Positions 37,010-44,797 of a stretch of DNA of 64,000 bases are shown one piece after another (within the stretch, counting starts at the first letter, position 1; the number at the start of each line of letters is the position of its first letter). The notes under the pieces were generated by a model. It had not been told where the DNA came from. It made no database searches and was given only the letters and a program-made list of their open reading frames with translations. Source of the stretch: Pseudomonas nitroreducens (GTDB lineage: Bacteria; Pseudomonadota; Gammaproteobacteria; Pseudomonadales; Pseudomonadaceae); the NCBI RefSeq assembly GCF_024170165.1, contig NZ_JALJXP010000012.1, forward strand, positions 62,001 through 126,000, written 5' to 3'. The position numbers and the translations under genes are program-made.

Positions 37010-39619
37010 GTGCTTGAAGCCTATCGCAAACACGTAGAAGAGCGTGCCGCCCAGGGCGTCGTGCCCCAGCCGCTGAACGCCGAACAGACCGCTGGTCTGG
37101 TCGAACTCCTGAAGAACCCGCCGGCCGGCGAAGAAGAATTTCTCCTCGACCTGATCACCAACCGCGTACCGCCGGGCGTGGACGAAGCTGCCTACGTCAA
37201 GGCCGGCTTCCTGTCCGCCGTCGCCAAGGGTGAAGCCACTTCCCCGCTGCTCTCCAAGACCCGCGCCCTCGAGCTGCTGGGTACCATGCAGGGTGGCTAC
37301 AACATCACCACCATGGTCGAGCTGCTGGACAGCGCCGAGCTGGCCGAAGTCGCCGCTGCGCAACTGAAGCACACCCTGCTGATGTTCGACGCCTTCCACG
37401 ACGTCGCCGAGCGCGCCAAGAAAGGCAACGCCGCCGCCAAGTCCGTGCTGCAGTCCTGGGCCGAAGGCGAGTGGTTCAAGGCCCGTCCGGCCGTCGCCGA
37501 GAAGCTGACCCTGACCGTGTTCAAGGTCCCCGGCGAAACCAACACCGACGACCTGTCCCCCGCTCCGGACGCCTGGTCGCGCCCCGACATCCCGCTGCAC
37601 GCCCTGGCCATGCTGAAAATGGCCCGCGACGGCATCGAGCCGATCCAGCCGGGTTCCGTCGGTCCGCTGAAGCAGATCGAAGCCGTCAAGGCCAAGGGCT
37701 TCCCGGTTGCCTACGTCGGTGACGTGGTCGGCACCGGTTCGTCCCGTAAGTCCGCCACCAACTCGGTGCTGTGGTTCTTCGGCGACGACATCCCCTACGT
37801 GCCGAACAAGCGCGGCGGTGGTTTCTGCTTCGGCACCAAGATCGCCCCGATCTTCTACAACACCATGGAAGACGCCGGCGCCCTGCCGATCGAATTCGAC
37901 TGCACCAACCTGGCCATGGGCGACGTCATCGACGTGTACCCGTACGAAGGCAAGGTCACCCGTCATGACAGCGGCGAAGTGGTCACCACCTTCGAGCTGA
38001 AGACCCCGGTTCTGCTGGACGAAGTCCGCGCCGGCGGCCGTATCCCGCTGATCGTTGGCCGTGGCCTGACCGAGAAGGCCCGCGCCGAGCTGGGTCTGCC
38101 TGCCTCCGACCTGTTCAAGAAGCCGGAAGCGCCGGCCGACAGCGGCAAGGGCTTCACCCTCGCGCAGAAGATGGTTGGCCGCGCCTGCGGTCTGGCCGAA
38201 GGCCAGGGCGTACGTCCGGGCACCTACTGCGAACCGAAGATGACCACCGTCGGTTCCCAGGACACCACCGGCCCGATGACCCGCGACGAGCTGAAAGACC
38301 TGGCTTGCCTGGGCTTCTCCGCCGACCTGGTGATGCAGTCCTTCTGCCACACCGCGGCTTATCCGAAGCCGATCGACGTCAAGACCCACCACACCCTGCC
38401 GGACTTCATCATGACCCGCGGCGGTGTCTCCCTGCGTCCGGGCGACGGCATCATCCACAGCTGGCTGAACCGCATGCTGCTGCCTGACACCGTCGGCACC
38501 GGCGGCGACTCGCACACCCGCTTCCCGATCGGCATCAGCTTCCCGGCCGGTTCCGGCCTGGTCGCCTTCGCCGCGGCCACCGGCGTCATGCCGCTGGACA
38601 TGCCGGAATCGGTTCTGGTGCGCTTCAAGGGCCAGCTGCAACCGGGCATCACCCTGCGTGACCTGGTCCATGCGATCCCCTACTACGCCATCCAGGCCGG
38701 CCTGCTGACCGTCGAGAAGAAGGGCAAGAAGAACATCTTCTCCGGCCGCATCCTCGAGATCGAAGGTCTGAACGACCTGACCGTCGAGCAAGCCTTCGAG
38801 CTGTCCGACGCCTCCGCCGAGCGTTCGGCTGCCGGTTGCACCATCAAGCTGCCGGAAGAGGCGATCGCCGAGTACCTGAAGTCCAACATCACCCTGCTGC
38901 GCTGGATGATCGGCGAAGGCTACGGCGACGCCCGCACCCTGGAGCGCCGCGCACAAGCGATGGAAGCCTGGCTGGCCAACCCGCAACTGCTAGAAGCCGA
39001 CAAGGACGCCGAGTACGCCGCGGTCATCGAGATCGACCTGGCCGACGTCAAGGAGCCGGTACTCTGCGCTCCGAACGACCCGGACGACGCCCGTCTGCTG
39101 TCCAGCGTCGAAGGCCGCAAGATCGATGAAGTCTTCATCGGTTCCTGCATGACCAACATCGGTCACTTCCGCGCTGCCGGCAAACTGCTGGACAAGGTCA
39201 AGGGTGGCATTCCGACCCGTCTGTGGCTGGCTCCGCCGACCAAGATGGACGCCCACCAGCTGACCGAGGAAGGCTACTACGGCATCTACGGCAAGGCTGG
39301 CGCGCGCATGGAAATGCCGGGCTGCTCGCTGTGCATGGGTAACCAGGCTCGCGTACAGACCGGTTCGACCGTGGTTTCCACCTCGACCCGTAACTTCCCG
39401 AACCGTCTGGGCGACGCCACCGACGTGTTCCTGGCATCTGCCGAGCTGGCCGCTGTCGCTTCGATCATCGGCAAGCTGCCGACCGTCGAGGAGTACATGG
39501 CCTACGCGAAGGATATCGACAGCATGTCTGCCGACATCTACCGCTACCTGAGCTTCGACCAGATCGCCGAGTTCCGCGAAGCGGCTGCCAACGCGAAGAT
39601 CCCGGCCGTTCAGGTCTGA
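37010..39619 (+). CDS. acnB: Aconitate hydratase B
   Basis: The main TCA-cycle aconitase, interconverting citrate and isocitrate; in other bacteria the apo form also binds RNA. It has 869 residues. It starts with a GTG ([20 protein letters not shown]) preceded by AGGGA, giving the usual AcnB length. The HEAT-like domain comes first, then the swivel domain and the three core domains. The [4Fe-4S] cysteines are C713 ([10 protein letters not shown]), C772 and C775 ([10 protein letters not shown]), matching E. coli C710, C769 and C772. The long structured leader suggests post-transcriptional control. A strong terminator follows. Confidence 0.97.
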   Translation: MLEAYRKHVEERAAQGVVPQPLNAEQTAGLVELLKNPPAGEEEFLLDLITNRVPPGVDEAAYVKAGFLSAVAKGEATSPLLSKTRALELLGTMQGGYNITTMVELLDSAELAEVAAAQLKHTLLMFDAFHDVAERAKKGNAAAKSVLQSWAEGEWFKARPAVAEKLTLTVFKVPGETNTDDLSPAPDAWSRPDIPLHALAMLKMARDGIEPIQPGSVGPLKQIEAVKAKGFPVAYVGDVVGTGSSRKSATNSVLWFFGDDIPYVPNKRGGGFCFGTKIAPIFYNTMEDAGALPIEFDCTNLAMGDVIDVYPYEGKVTRHDSGEVVTTFELKTPVLLDEVRAGGRIPLIVGRGLTEKARAELGLPASDLFKKPEAPADSGKGFTLAQKMVGRACGLAEGQGVRPGTYCEPKMTTVGSQDTTGPMTRDELKDLACLGFSADLVMQSFCHTAAYPKPIDVKTHHTLPDFIMTRGGVSLRPGDGIIHSWLNRMLLPDTVGTGGDSHTRFPIGISFPAGSGLVAFAAATGVMPLDMPESVLVRFKGQLQPGITLRDLVHAIPYYAIQAGLLTVEKKGKKNIFSGRILEIEGLNDLTVEQAFELSDASAERSAAGCTIKLPEEAIAEYLKSNITLLRWMIGEGYGDARTLERRAQAMEAWLANPQLLEADKDAEYAAVIEIDLADVKEPVLCAPNDPDDARLLSSVEGRKIDEVFIGSCMTNIGHFRAAGKLLDKVKGGIPTRLWLAPPTKMDAHQLTEEGYYGIYGKAGARMEMPGCSLCMGNQARVQTGSTVVSTSTRNFPNRLGDATDVFLASAELAAVASIIGKLPTVEEYMAYAKDIDSMSADIYRYLSFDQIAEFREAAANAKIPAVQV

Positions 39620-39635
39620 GACTCCTAGCGTGATG

Positions 39636-39662
39636 AAAAGCCCCGCCTTGTGCGGGGCTTTT
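39636..39662 (+). terminator. Terminator after acnB
   Basis: AAAAGCCCCGC and GCGGGGCTTTT form 11-bp arms around CTTGT, followed by CTTTT, 16 nt past the stop. Confidence 0.9.
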
Positions 39663-39835
39663 CTTTTCCAGGCCCCGAAACAGAGCGCTCGCGCCCGCCC
39701 CTAACGATGGGCCTAATACTTATTGACCGGTTGCGCCACAGGGCTGCGGGGCTAAGGTGAACGACAGGCTCCTGCCGATATCCGTGCTCAGGTGCCCTTG
39801 TGGAACCCTCCAGAGGTGCGCTCCCTTCCTCTGCG
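39663..39835. other. Non-coding stretch upstream of the nasS promoter
   Basis: No gene is supported here. The stretch contains AGAGG...CCTCT and other short hairpins and leads directly into a strong rightward terminator at 39836. It may encode a short RNA, or hold the activator sites expected upstream of a sigma-54 promoter. I could not pick out a convincing NtrC site pair by eye. Confidence 0.35.
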
Positions 39836-39868
39836 CCCCGCCCTCCATGGCGGGGCTTCTTTTTTTCC
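39836..39868 (+). terminator. Strong terminator upstream of the nasS promoter
   Basis: CCCCGCC-CTCCAT-GGCGGGG followed by CTTCTTTTTTT is a textbook rightward intrinsic terminator. It ends just 10 nt before the nasS sigma-54 promoter, so it does not belong to the nasS transcript. acnB already has its own terminator at 39636. Confidence 0.85.
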
Positions 39869-39877
39869 ACCCCCGCC

Positions 39878-39893
39878 TGGCACAGCCCTTGCT
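39878..39893 (+). promoter_or_regulatory. Sigma-54 (RpoN) promoter for nasS
   Basis: TGGCACAGCCCTTGCT matches the -24/-12 consensus (TGGCAC-N5-TTGCW), with GG and GC exactly 12 nt apart. The transcription start should be near 39904. Confidence 0.75.
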
Positions 39894-39903
39894 CAACTCC
39901 TGA

Positions 39904-39988
39904 TACCTGCGGTCCAACGGCGGATCGCCCCCCGACAATGGCGTCGCGTCTACCTCCTGTGACGGCAGGTGGCGCGGCGCTTTTTTTG
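39904..39988 (+). ncRNA. nasS leader: ANTAR-type two-hairpin antiterminator with terminator
   Basis: Hairpin P1 is GCGGTCC-[AACGGC]-GGATCGC (39909-39928), one G-U pair. Hairpin P2 is CGAC-[AATGGC]-GTCG (39933-39946). Both six-base loops have A at position 1 and G at position 4, the known ANTAR-protein target. The terminator pairs GCGTCGCGTC (39941-39950) with GGCGCGGCGC (39971-39980) using two G-U pairs, then seven T. P2 and the terminator share 39941-39946 and cannot form together. NasT binding to P1-P2 should allow read-through into nasS-nasT. Confidence 0.75.
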
Positions 39989-40006
39989 TTGCGTTCAGAG
40001 GTGGAG

Positions 40007-41209
40007 ATGATCGACAGCACCAACCCACTGCCGGACAGCCTGGCCTGGGTGGCCGGCTCCGATGCCCCGGAGAAGACCGCCCTCAATCTGGGCTTCATGG
40101 CCCTGACCGACTCCGCCTCGCTGGTGGTGGCCGCGACTCAGGGCTTCGGCCAGCCCTACGGCCTGACGCTCAACCTGCAACGACAGAACTCCTGGGCCGG
40201 CCTGCGCGACCGCCTGCTCAATGGCGAACTCGACGCCGCGCAAAGCCTCTACGGGCTCATCTACGATCTGCAGCTGGGCCTGGGCGGCGCTCCGGCCACC
40301 AACATGGCCGTGCTCATGGGGCTGTGCCAGAACGGCCAGTCGATCAACCTCTCCGCCCCACTGCTCCGCGACGGCGTGACCTCTGCCGGGGCACTGCAGA
40401 GTCACGTGCGCCAGAACGGTGCGCAACTCACCCTGGCCCATACCTTCCCCACCGGCACCCATGCGATGTGGCTCTACTACTGGCTGGCCAGCCACGGCAT
40501 CCACCCCCTGCAGGACGTCAGAAGCCTGGTGGTGCCGCCGGCGCAGATGGTCGAGCACCTGAAAGCCGGGCGTATCGACGGCTTCTGCGCTGGCGGCCCC
40601 TGGGGCGCCCTGGCGGTGGACGAAGGCATGGGCTTCACCCTCGCCACCAGCCAGCAGATCTGGCCGGACCACCCGGAGAAGGTCCTGGGCACCACCCGCG
40701 CCTTCGTCGAGCAGTACCCCAACACCGCCCGCGCACTGGTCATGAGCCTGCTGGACGCCAGCCGCTTCATCGAAGCCAGCGCAGACAACCTGCACAGCGC
40801 CGCACAGCTGATCAGCAGCGAAGACTACGTCGACGCCCCGCTGGCCAGCATCGAGCCGCGTCTGCTCGGCCGCTACCAGGACGGCCTCGGCCACGCCTGG
40901 CAGGATGCGCACCCGCTGCGCTTCTTCAACGACGGGCAGGCCACCTATCCCTGGCTCTCCGACGGGTTGTGGTTCATGACCCAATTCCGCCGCTGGGGCC
41001 TGCTGCGCGAGGACGTCGACTACCTCGGTATCGCCCGCCAGGTCCAGCAACTCGACCTGTATCGCGAAGCCGCCAGCGCCGTGGGCGTCAGCGTGCCGGA
41101 CGCCGAAATGCGTGCTTCGATGCTGATCGACGGCCGTCTCTGGGACGGCCGCGACCCGGCCGGCTATGCCCACAGCTTCGAGCTGAATGCCCTGGCGGAG
41201 CGAGGTTGA
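40007..41209 (+). CDS. nasS: Nitrate/nitrite sensor NasS
   Basis: A cytoplasmic NrtA-like periplasmic-binding-protein fold without signal peptide. In Azotobacter, Paracoccus and Pseudomonas, NasS binds NasT and releases it when nitrate or nitrite is present (established knowledge). It has 400 residues. It contains the NrtA-type segments ALNLGFMALTDSASLVVA, HTFPTGTHAMWLYYWLASHG and GRIDGFCAGGPWG. I chose the ATG at 40007 (MIDSTNPLPDSLAWVAG), with GAGGTGGAG just upstream; longer in-frame starts would lie inside the leader terminator. nasT follows after 2 nt. Confidence 0.93.
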   Translation: MIDSTNPLPDSLAWVAGSDAPEKTALNLGFMALTDSASLVVAATQGFGQPYGLTLNLQRQNSWAGLRDRLLNGELDAAQSLYGLIYDLQLGLGGAPATNMAVLMGLCQNGQSINLSAPLLRDGVTSAGALQSHVRQNGAQLTLAHTFPTGTHAMWLYYWLASHGIHPLQDVRSLVVPPAQMVEHLKAGRIDGFCAGGPWGALAVDEGMGFTLATSQQIWPDHPEKVLGTTRAFVEQYPNTARALVMSLLDASRFIEASADNLHSAAQLISSEDYVDAPLASIEPRLLGRYQDGLGHAWQDAHPLRFFNDGQATYPWLSDGLWFMTQFRRWGLLREDVDYLGIARQVQQLDLYREAASAVGVSVPDAEMRASMLIDGRLWDGRDPAGYAHSFELNALAERG

Positions 41210-41211
41210 GC

Positions 41212-41790
41212 ATGCTGCGCGTCCTGCTGATCAACGACACCCCGAAAAAGGTCGGGCGCCTCAAGGCTGCCCTGGTGGAATGCGGCTTCGAAGTCATCGA
41301 CGAGTCCGGCCTCACGGTCGACCTGGCGCAACGGGTGGAGGCCCTGCATCCGGATGTGATCCTCATCGACACCGAATCCCCCGGCCGCGATGTGATGGAA
41401 CAGGTGGTGCTGGTCAGCCGCGACCAGCCACGCCCGATCGTCATGTTCACCGACGAGCACGACCCGCAGGTGATGCGTCAGGCGATCCGCTCCGGGGTCA
41501 GCGCCTACATAGTCGAGGGCATCCAGGCCGAGCGGCTGCAGCCGATCCTCGATGTCGCCATGGCCCGTTTCGAGAGCGACCAGGCCCTGCGCGCCCAGTT
41601 GCAGGCCCGCGAGCTGCAGCTGGCCGAGCGCAAGCGCATCGAGCTGGCCAAAGGGTTGCTGATGAAGATGAAGGGCTGCGCCGAGGAAGAGGCCTACACC
41701 CTGATGCGCCGCCAGGCCATGGGCCGCCAGCAGAAGCTGGTGCAGGTGGCCGAGCAGATCATTGCGATGCACGAGATGCTCGGGCACTGA
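41212..41790 (+). CDS. nasT: Nitrate-responsive antiterminator NasT
   Basis: An RNA-binding response-regulator-like protein of 192 residues. An N-terminal receiver domain (MLRVLLINDTPKKVGRLKAA, phospho-site region VILIDTESPGRD) is followed by a C-terminal ANTAR domain (about 130-190: ERKRIELAKGLLMKMKGCAE, EEAYTLMRRQAM). The receiver pocket lacks the usual double acidic residue (IND only), consistent with control by NasS rather than phosphorylation. It binds two-hairpin leaders and prevents termination; three such leaders occur in this window. It starts 2 nt after nasS. Confidence 0.94.
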   Translation: MLRVLLINDTPKKVGRLKAALVECGFEVIDESGLTVDLAQRVEALHPDVILIDTESPGRDVMEQVVLVSRDQPRPIVMFTDEHDPQVMRQAIRSGVSAYIVEGIQAERLQPILDVAMARFESDQALRAQLQARELQLAERKRIELAKGLLMKMKGCAEEEAYTLMRRQAMGRQQKLVQVAEQIIAMHEMLGH

Positions 41791-42026
41791 CGCCGCAAAA
41801 ACCAGGCGGCCAACGGCCAGCGGCGGCAAGGCGCGATCATTTCGCCAGCCGCCGAGCTGGCCCCCTCCTCGACCGCAACGCCCTATGCTGCGCCCGCCCG
41901 GTCTTCTGGCCGGGCCCCAGGAGCGTCATCGGCAGGGTTCGATGGCGCATCGCAGTGGCCGCCGCCGGCTAGGCACCTCGGCGCCACCCGACCTCGCCGC
42001 CGGCGCGGCTCAGCAAGGGCAAGCCC

Positions 42027-42719
42027 ATGATCGACCTCACCACCTGGAACCTCAGCGTTCCCACCGACCCTCGCCCCACCGAAGTCAGCACCGAGCAGAT
42101 CGCCCGGGGCTACCAGAGCCGCTACTTCCAGCGCAACGGCAGCCAGGTGGTGTTCTGGGTGCCGGTCAACGGCTCGCACACTTCCGACAGCGTCTACCCG
42201 CGCAGCGAACTGCGCGAGACCAGCACCAGCGGCGAAGTCTCCAACTGGTACTACAACCAGGGCGACAACGAGCTGCGCGTGACCATGAGCGTCCAGCAGG
42301 TGCCGTCGAAGAACAAGATCATCATCGGCCAGATCCACAGCCGCTCGCCCTACTCCGGCGATGGCGAGCCACTGGTCAAGCTGCAGTACCACTACCTGCC
42401 CACCCTGGAGAGCGGGCGCCTGGAAGCCCTGGTGCGCAACCACCCCGACGACAGCGCCAGCATCAACGTGCCGCTGATCGACAACATCGCCCTGGACCAG
42501 ACCTTCAACTACAGCCTGCGCGTCACTTCGGTAGGCAACCTGGCGATCCGCGTGGAGACCTCCGACGGCCGGGCCCACTACTACCGCAAGATCCTCAGCA
42601 CCACCTGGTCCAAGCAGTTGCTCTACTTCAAGGCCGGGGCCTACATCAACGACAACTACGGCGACAGCAGCGAGGGCGCGCGGGTGACGGTCTTCCACCT
42701 GAACTCGGCGCACCGCTGA
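42027..42719 (+). CDS. Polysaccharide lyase family 7 (alginate lyase-like)
   Basis: A beta-jelly-roll lyase that cleaves alginate by beta-elimination. It has 230 residues. All three PL7 signatures are present: R(S/T)ELRE as YPRSELRET, QIH in IIGQIHSRS, and YFKAGAYIND near the C-terminus with the catalytic Tyr. There is no signal peptide, so as drawn the enzyme is cytoplasmic. The start MIDLTTWNLSVPTDPRPTEV has AGGG upstream. P. aeruginosa has a homologue in the same place, inside the nitrate genes. The 236-nt gap after nasT contains only a weak CCCGG/CCGGG hairpin near 41898-41916. Confidence 0.93.
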   Translation: MIDLTTWNLSVPTDPRPTEVSTEQIARGYQSRYFQRNGSQVVFWVPVNGSHTSDSVYPRSELRETSTSGEVSNWYYNQGDNELRVTMSVQQVPSKNKIIIGQIHSRSPYSGDGEPLVKLQYHYLPTLESGRLEALVRNHPDDSASINVPLIDNIALDQTFNYSLRVTSVGNLAIRVETSDGRAHYYRKILSTTWSKQLLYFKAGAYINDNYGDSSEGARVTVFHLNSAHR

Positions 42720-42841
42720 TTCGCCATTCACTGCCCTGATGAGGCGCGGGGCGGGCGGACTGCGCGTAGAATGCGCAGCACGTCCGCACTATTCACCGCA
42801 CTATTCATTGCATTGCCCGCCGCCTTGTCATCGAGAGCACC

Positions 42842-43270
42842 ATGGCCCGCCTGAAACTGGAATTCCCCGAAGAACTGTTCCTCTACGAAACCAAGCTCAC
42901 CGTCCGCGTCACCGACATCAACGGCGCCAACCACCTGGGCAACGACTCGATGATCTCGATGATCTCCGAGGCCCGCGCACGCTTCCTGTTCGACTACGGC
43001 ATCCGCGAGACCGGCATCATCGTCACCGATCTGGCCACCACCTACCGCGCCGAGGCCCACGCCCGCGACCAGCTGCTGTTCGAGGTCGGCGTGATGGACT
43101 TCAACAAGTACGGCGGCGACATCATCTTCCGCATCACCCGCCCGGCCGACGACACCCTGGTGGCCATGGCCAAGTCCGGTTTCGTGTTCTTCGACTACAA
43201 GCTGGGCAAGGTCGTACCGATCCCCGAGGCCTTCCGCGACACCTTCCCCAACGTCAACTGGGTCGCCTGA
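42842..43270 (+). CDS. Hotdog-fold acyl-CoA thioesterase-like protein
   Basis: A 142-residue single hotdog domain of the 4HBT type. It has TDINGANHLGNDSMISMISE, where the Asn/His and the helix-starting residues resemble the 4-hydroxybenzoyl-CoA thioesterase active site. The strand FEVGVMDFNKYGGDIIFRIT and a final GKVVPIPEAFR follow. The substrate is unknown; YbgC-type or long-chain acyl-CoA thioesterases are the closest comparisons. It lies between the PL7 gene and the nasA leader with no obvious tie to nitrate use. Confidence 0.85.
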   Translation: MARLKLEFPEELFLYETKLTVRVTDINGANHLGNDSMISMISEARARFLFDYGIRETGIIVTDLATTYRAEAHARDQLLFEVGVMDFNKYGGDIIFRITRPADDTLVAMAKSGFVFFDYKLGKVVPIPEAFRDTFPNVNWVA

Positions 43271-43373
43271 CGCTCCAGCACAGGGCACGCCGCCCTGCGG
43301 CGCGCCCTATGCCGGGTCATCCATGATCCGAACTCCCGCCCCATCTCCTTGATCTGCCAGGGATTTTCCATCC
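43271..43373. other. Intergenic upstream of the nasA promoter
   Basis: This 103-nt stretch contains short GC-rich repeats (CGCCGCCCTGCGGCGCGCC near 43289-43307) that could end the thioesterase transcript, although no T-run follows. NtrC or IHF sites expected upstream of a sigma-54 promoter could not be pinned down by eye. Confidence 0.35.
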
Positions 43374-43389
43374 TGGCCCGCGCCTTGCT
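43374..43389 (+). promoter_or_regulatory. Sigma-54 (RpoN) promoter for nasA
   Basis: TGGCCCGCGCCTTGCT matches TGGCAC-N5-TTGCW with one change in the -24 element; GG and GC are 12 nt apart. The transcription start should be near 43400. Confidence 0.65.
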
Positions 43390-43399
43390 CAGCACAGGG

Positions 43400-43486
43400 C
43401 GATGGTAATCAACGGCGATTACCCGAATTCGACAAAGGCGTCGCATCCGCACCCGCGCACAGCGGTGGGTGGAGCGACGCCTTTTT
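43400..43486 (+). ncRNA. nasA leader: ANTAR-type two-hairpin antiterminator with terminator
   Basis: P1 is GGTAATC-[AACGGC]-GATTACC (43404-43423), a perfect 7-bp stem. P2 is CGAC-[AAAGGC]-GTCG (43430-43443). Both loops have A1 and G4. The terminator pairs AAAGGCGTCGC (43434-43444) with GCGACGCCTTT (43474-43484), then a T-run, and overlaps P2. This is the cleanest of the three NasT targets here. About 97 nt remain to the nasA start. Confidence 0.85.
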
Positions 43487-43583
43487 CGTTTGCCCCGGCG
43501 CAGGGGCCCACGACCTTCTCGAACCCGGCGGCTGCCAAGTGGCGCACGACCGGGCTCCTCTACCGTTGCTGATGAGGTGTTCG

Positions 43584-44795
43584 ATGAACACGAGTTTCTG
43601 GAAAGCCGGCCACGCGCCGACCCTGTTTGCCGCCTTCCTGTACTTCGACCTGAGCTTCATGGTCTGGTACGTCCTCGGCCCGCTGGCGGTACAGATCGCC
43701 ACCGACCTGCAACTGACCACCCAGCAGCGCGCGCTGATGGTCGCCACGCCGATTCTCTCCGGCGCCATCCTGCGCTTCCTCATGGGCCTGCTGGCCGATC
43801 GCTGGTCGCCCAAGGCCGCCGGCATCCTCGGCCAGGTGATCGTCATCTGCGCGCTGTTCGGCGCCTGGCGGCTGGGCATCCACAACCTCGAGCAGGCGAT
43901 GATCCTCGGCGTACTGCTGGGCATGGCCGGCGCCTCCTTCGCCGTGGCCCTGCCGCTGGCCTCGCAGTGGTATCCGCCGCAGCACCAGGGCAAGGCCATG
44001 GGCATCGCCGGCGCCGGCAACTCCGGTACGGTGCTCACCGCACTGTTCGCGCCAGCCATCGCCGCCGCCTTCGGCTGGCAGAACGTCTTCGGCTTCGCGC
44101 TGATCCCGCTGCTGGCCACCCTGGTGGTGTTCGCCCTGCTCGCCCGCAACGCCCCGGAACGTCCGCCGGCGAAGTCCCTGGCGGATTACCTGAAGGCCCT
44201 GGGCGACCGTGACAGCTGGTGGTTCATGTTCTTCTACAGCGTGACCTTCGGCGGCTTCCTCGGTCTGGCCAGCACCTTGCCCGGGTACTTCCATGACCAG
44301 TACGGCCTCGACCCGGTGCAGGCCGGCTACTACACCGCCGCCTGCGTCTTCGCCGGCAGCCTGATGCGCCCGCTGGGCGGCGCCCTGGCCGACCGCATCG
44401 GCGGCATCCGCAGCCTGCTGGTGATGTATACCGTCGCCTCGATCTGCATCGCTGCCGTGGGCTTCCACCTGCCCAGCGCGGTGGCAGCGCTGAGCCTCTT
44501 CGTGGTCGCCATGCTCAGCCTCGGCGCGGGCAACGGTGCGGTGTTCCAGCTAGTGCCGCAGCGCTTCCGCCAGACCATCGGCGTGATGACCGGCCTGATC
44601 GGCATGGCCGGCGGCATCGGCGGCTTCTGCCTGACGGCGGGCCTGGGCGCGATCAAGCAGGCCACCGGCGACTACCAGATCGGCCTCTGGCTGTTCGCCA
44701 GCCTCGGCGTCCTGGCCTGGTTCGGCCTGCACGCGGTGAAAGCCCGCTGGCGCACCACCTGGGGCAGCGCCGCCGTTACCGCGGCGCGAGTCTGA
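43584..44795 (+). CDS. nasA: Nitrate/nitrite transporter, major facilitator superfamily
   Basis: An inner-membrane NarK/NasA-type importer. It has 403 residues and twelve predicted helices. The family signatures include FLYFDLSFMVWYVLGPLAVQ at the first helix, GAGNSGTVLTALFAP and GAGNGAVFQLVPQRF (the two nitrate-signature loops). I chose the ATG at 43584 (MNTSFWKAGHAPTLFAAFL), with GAGGT upstream; a longer in-frame start would run into the leader. The PP2C-kinase gene starts 2 nt after the stop. Confidence 0.95.
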   Translation: MNTSFWKAGHAPTLFAAFLYFDLSFMVWYVLGPLAVQIATDLQLTTQQRALMVATPILSGAILRFLMGLLADRWSPKAAGILGQVIVICALFGAWRLGIHNLEQAMILGVLLGMAGASFAVALPLASQWYPPQHQGKAMGIAGAGNSGTVLTALFAPAIAAAFGWQNVFGFALIPLLATLVVFALLARNAPERPPAKSLADYLKALGDRDSWWFMFFYSVTFGGFLGLASTLPGYFHDQYGLDPVQAGYYTAACVFAGSLMRPLGGALADRIGGIRSLLVMYTVASICIAAVGFHLPSAVAALSLFVVAMLSLGAGNGAVFQLVPQRFRQTIGVMTGLIGMAGGIGGFCLTAGLGAIKQATGDYQIGLWLFASLGVLAWFGLHAVKARWRTTWGSAAVTAARV

Positions 44796-44797
44796 CC

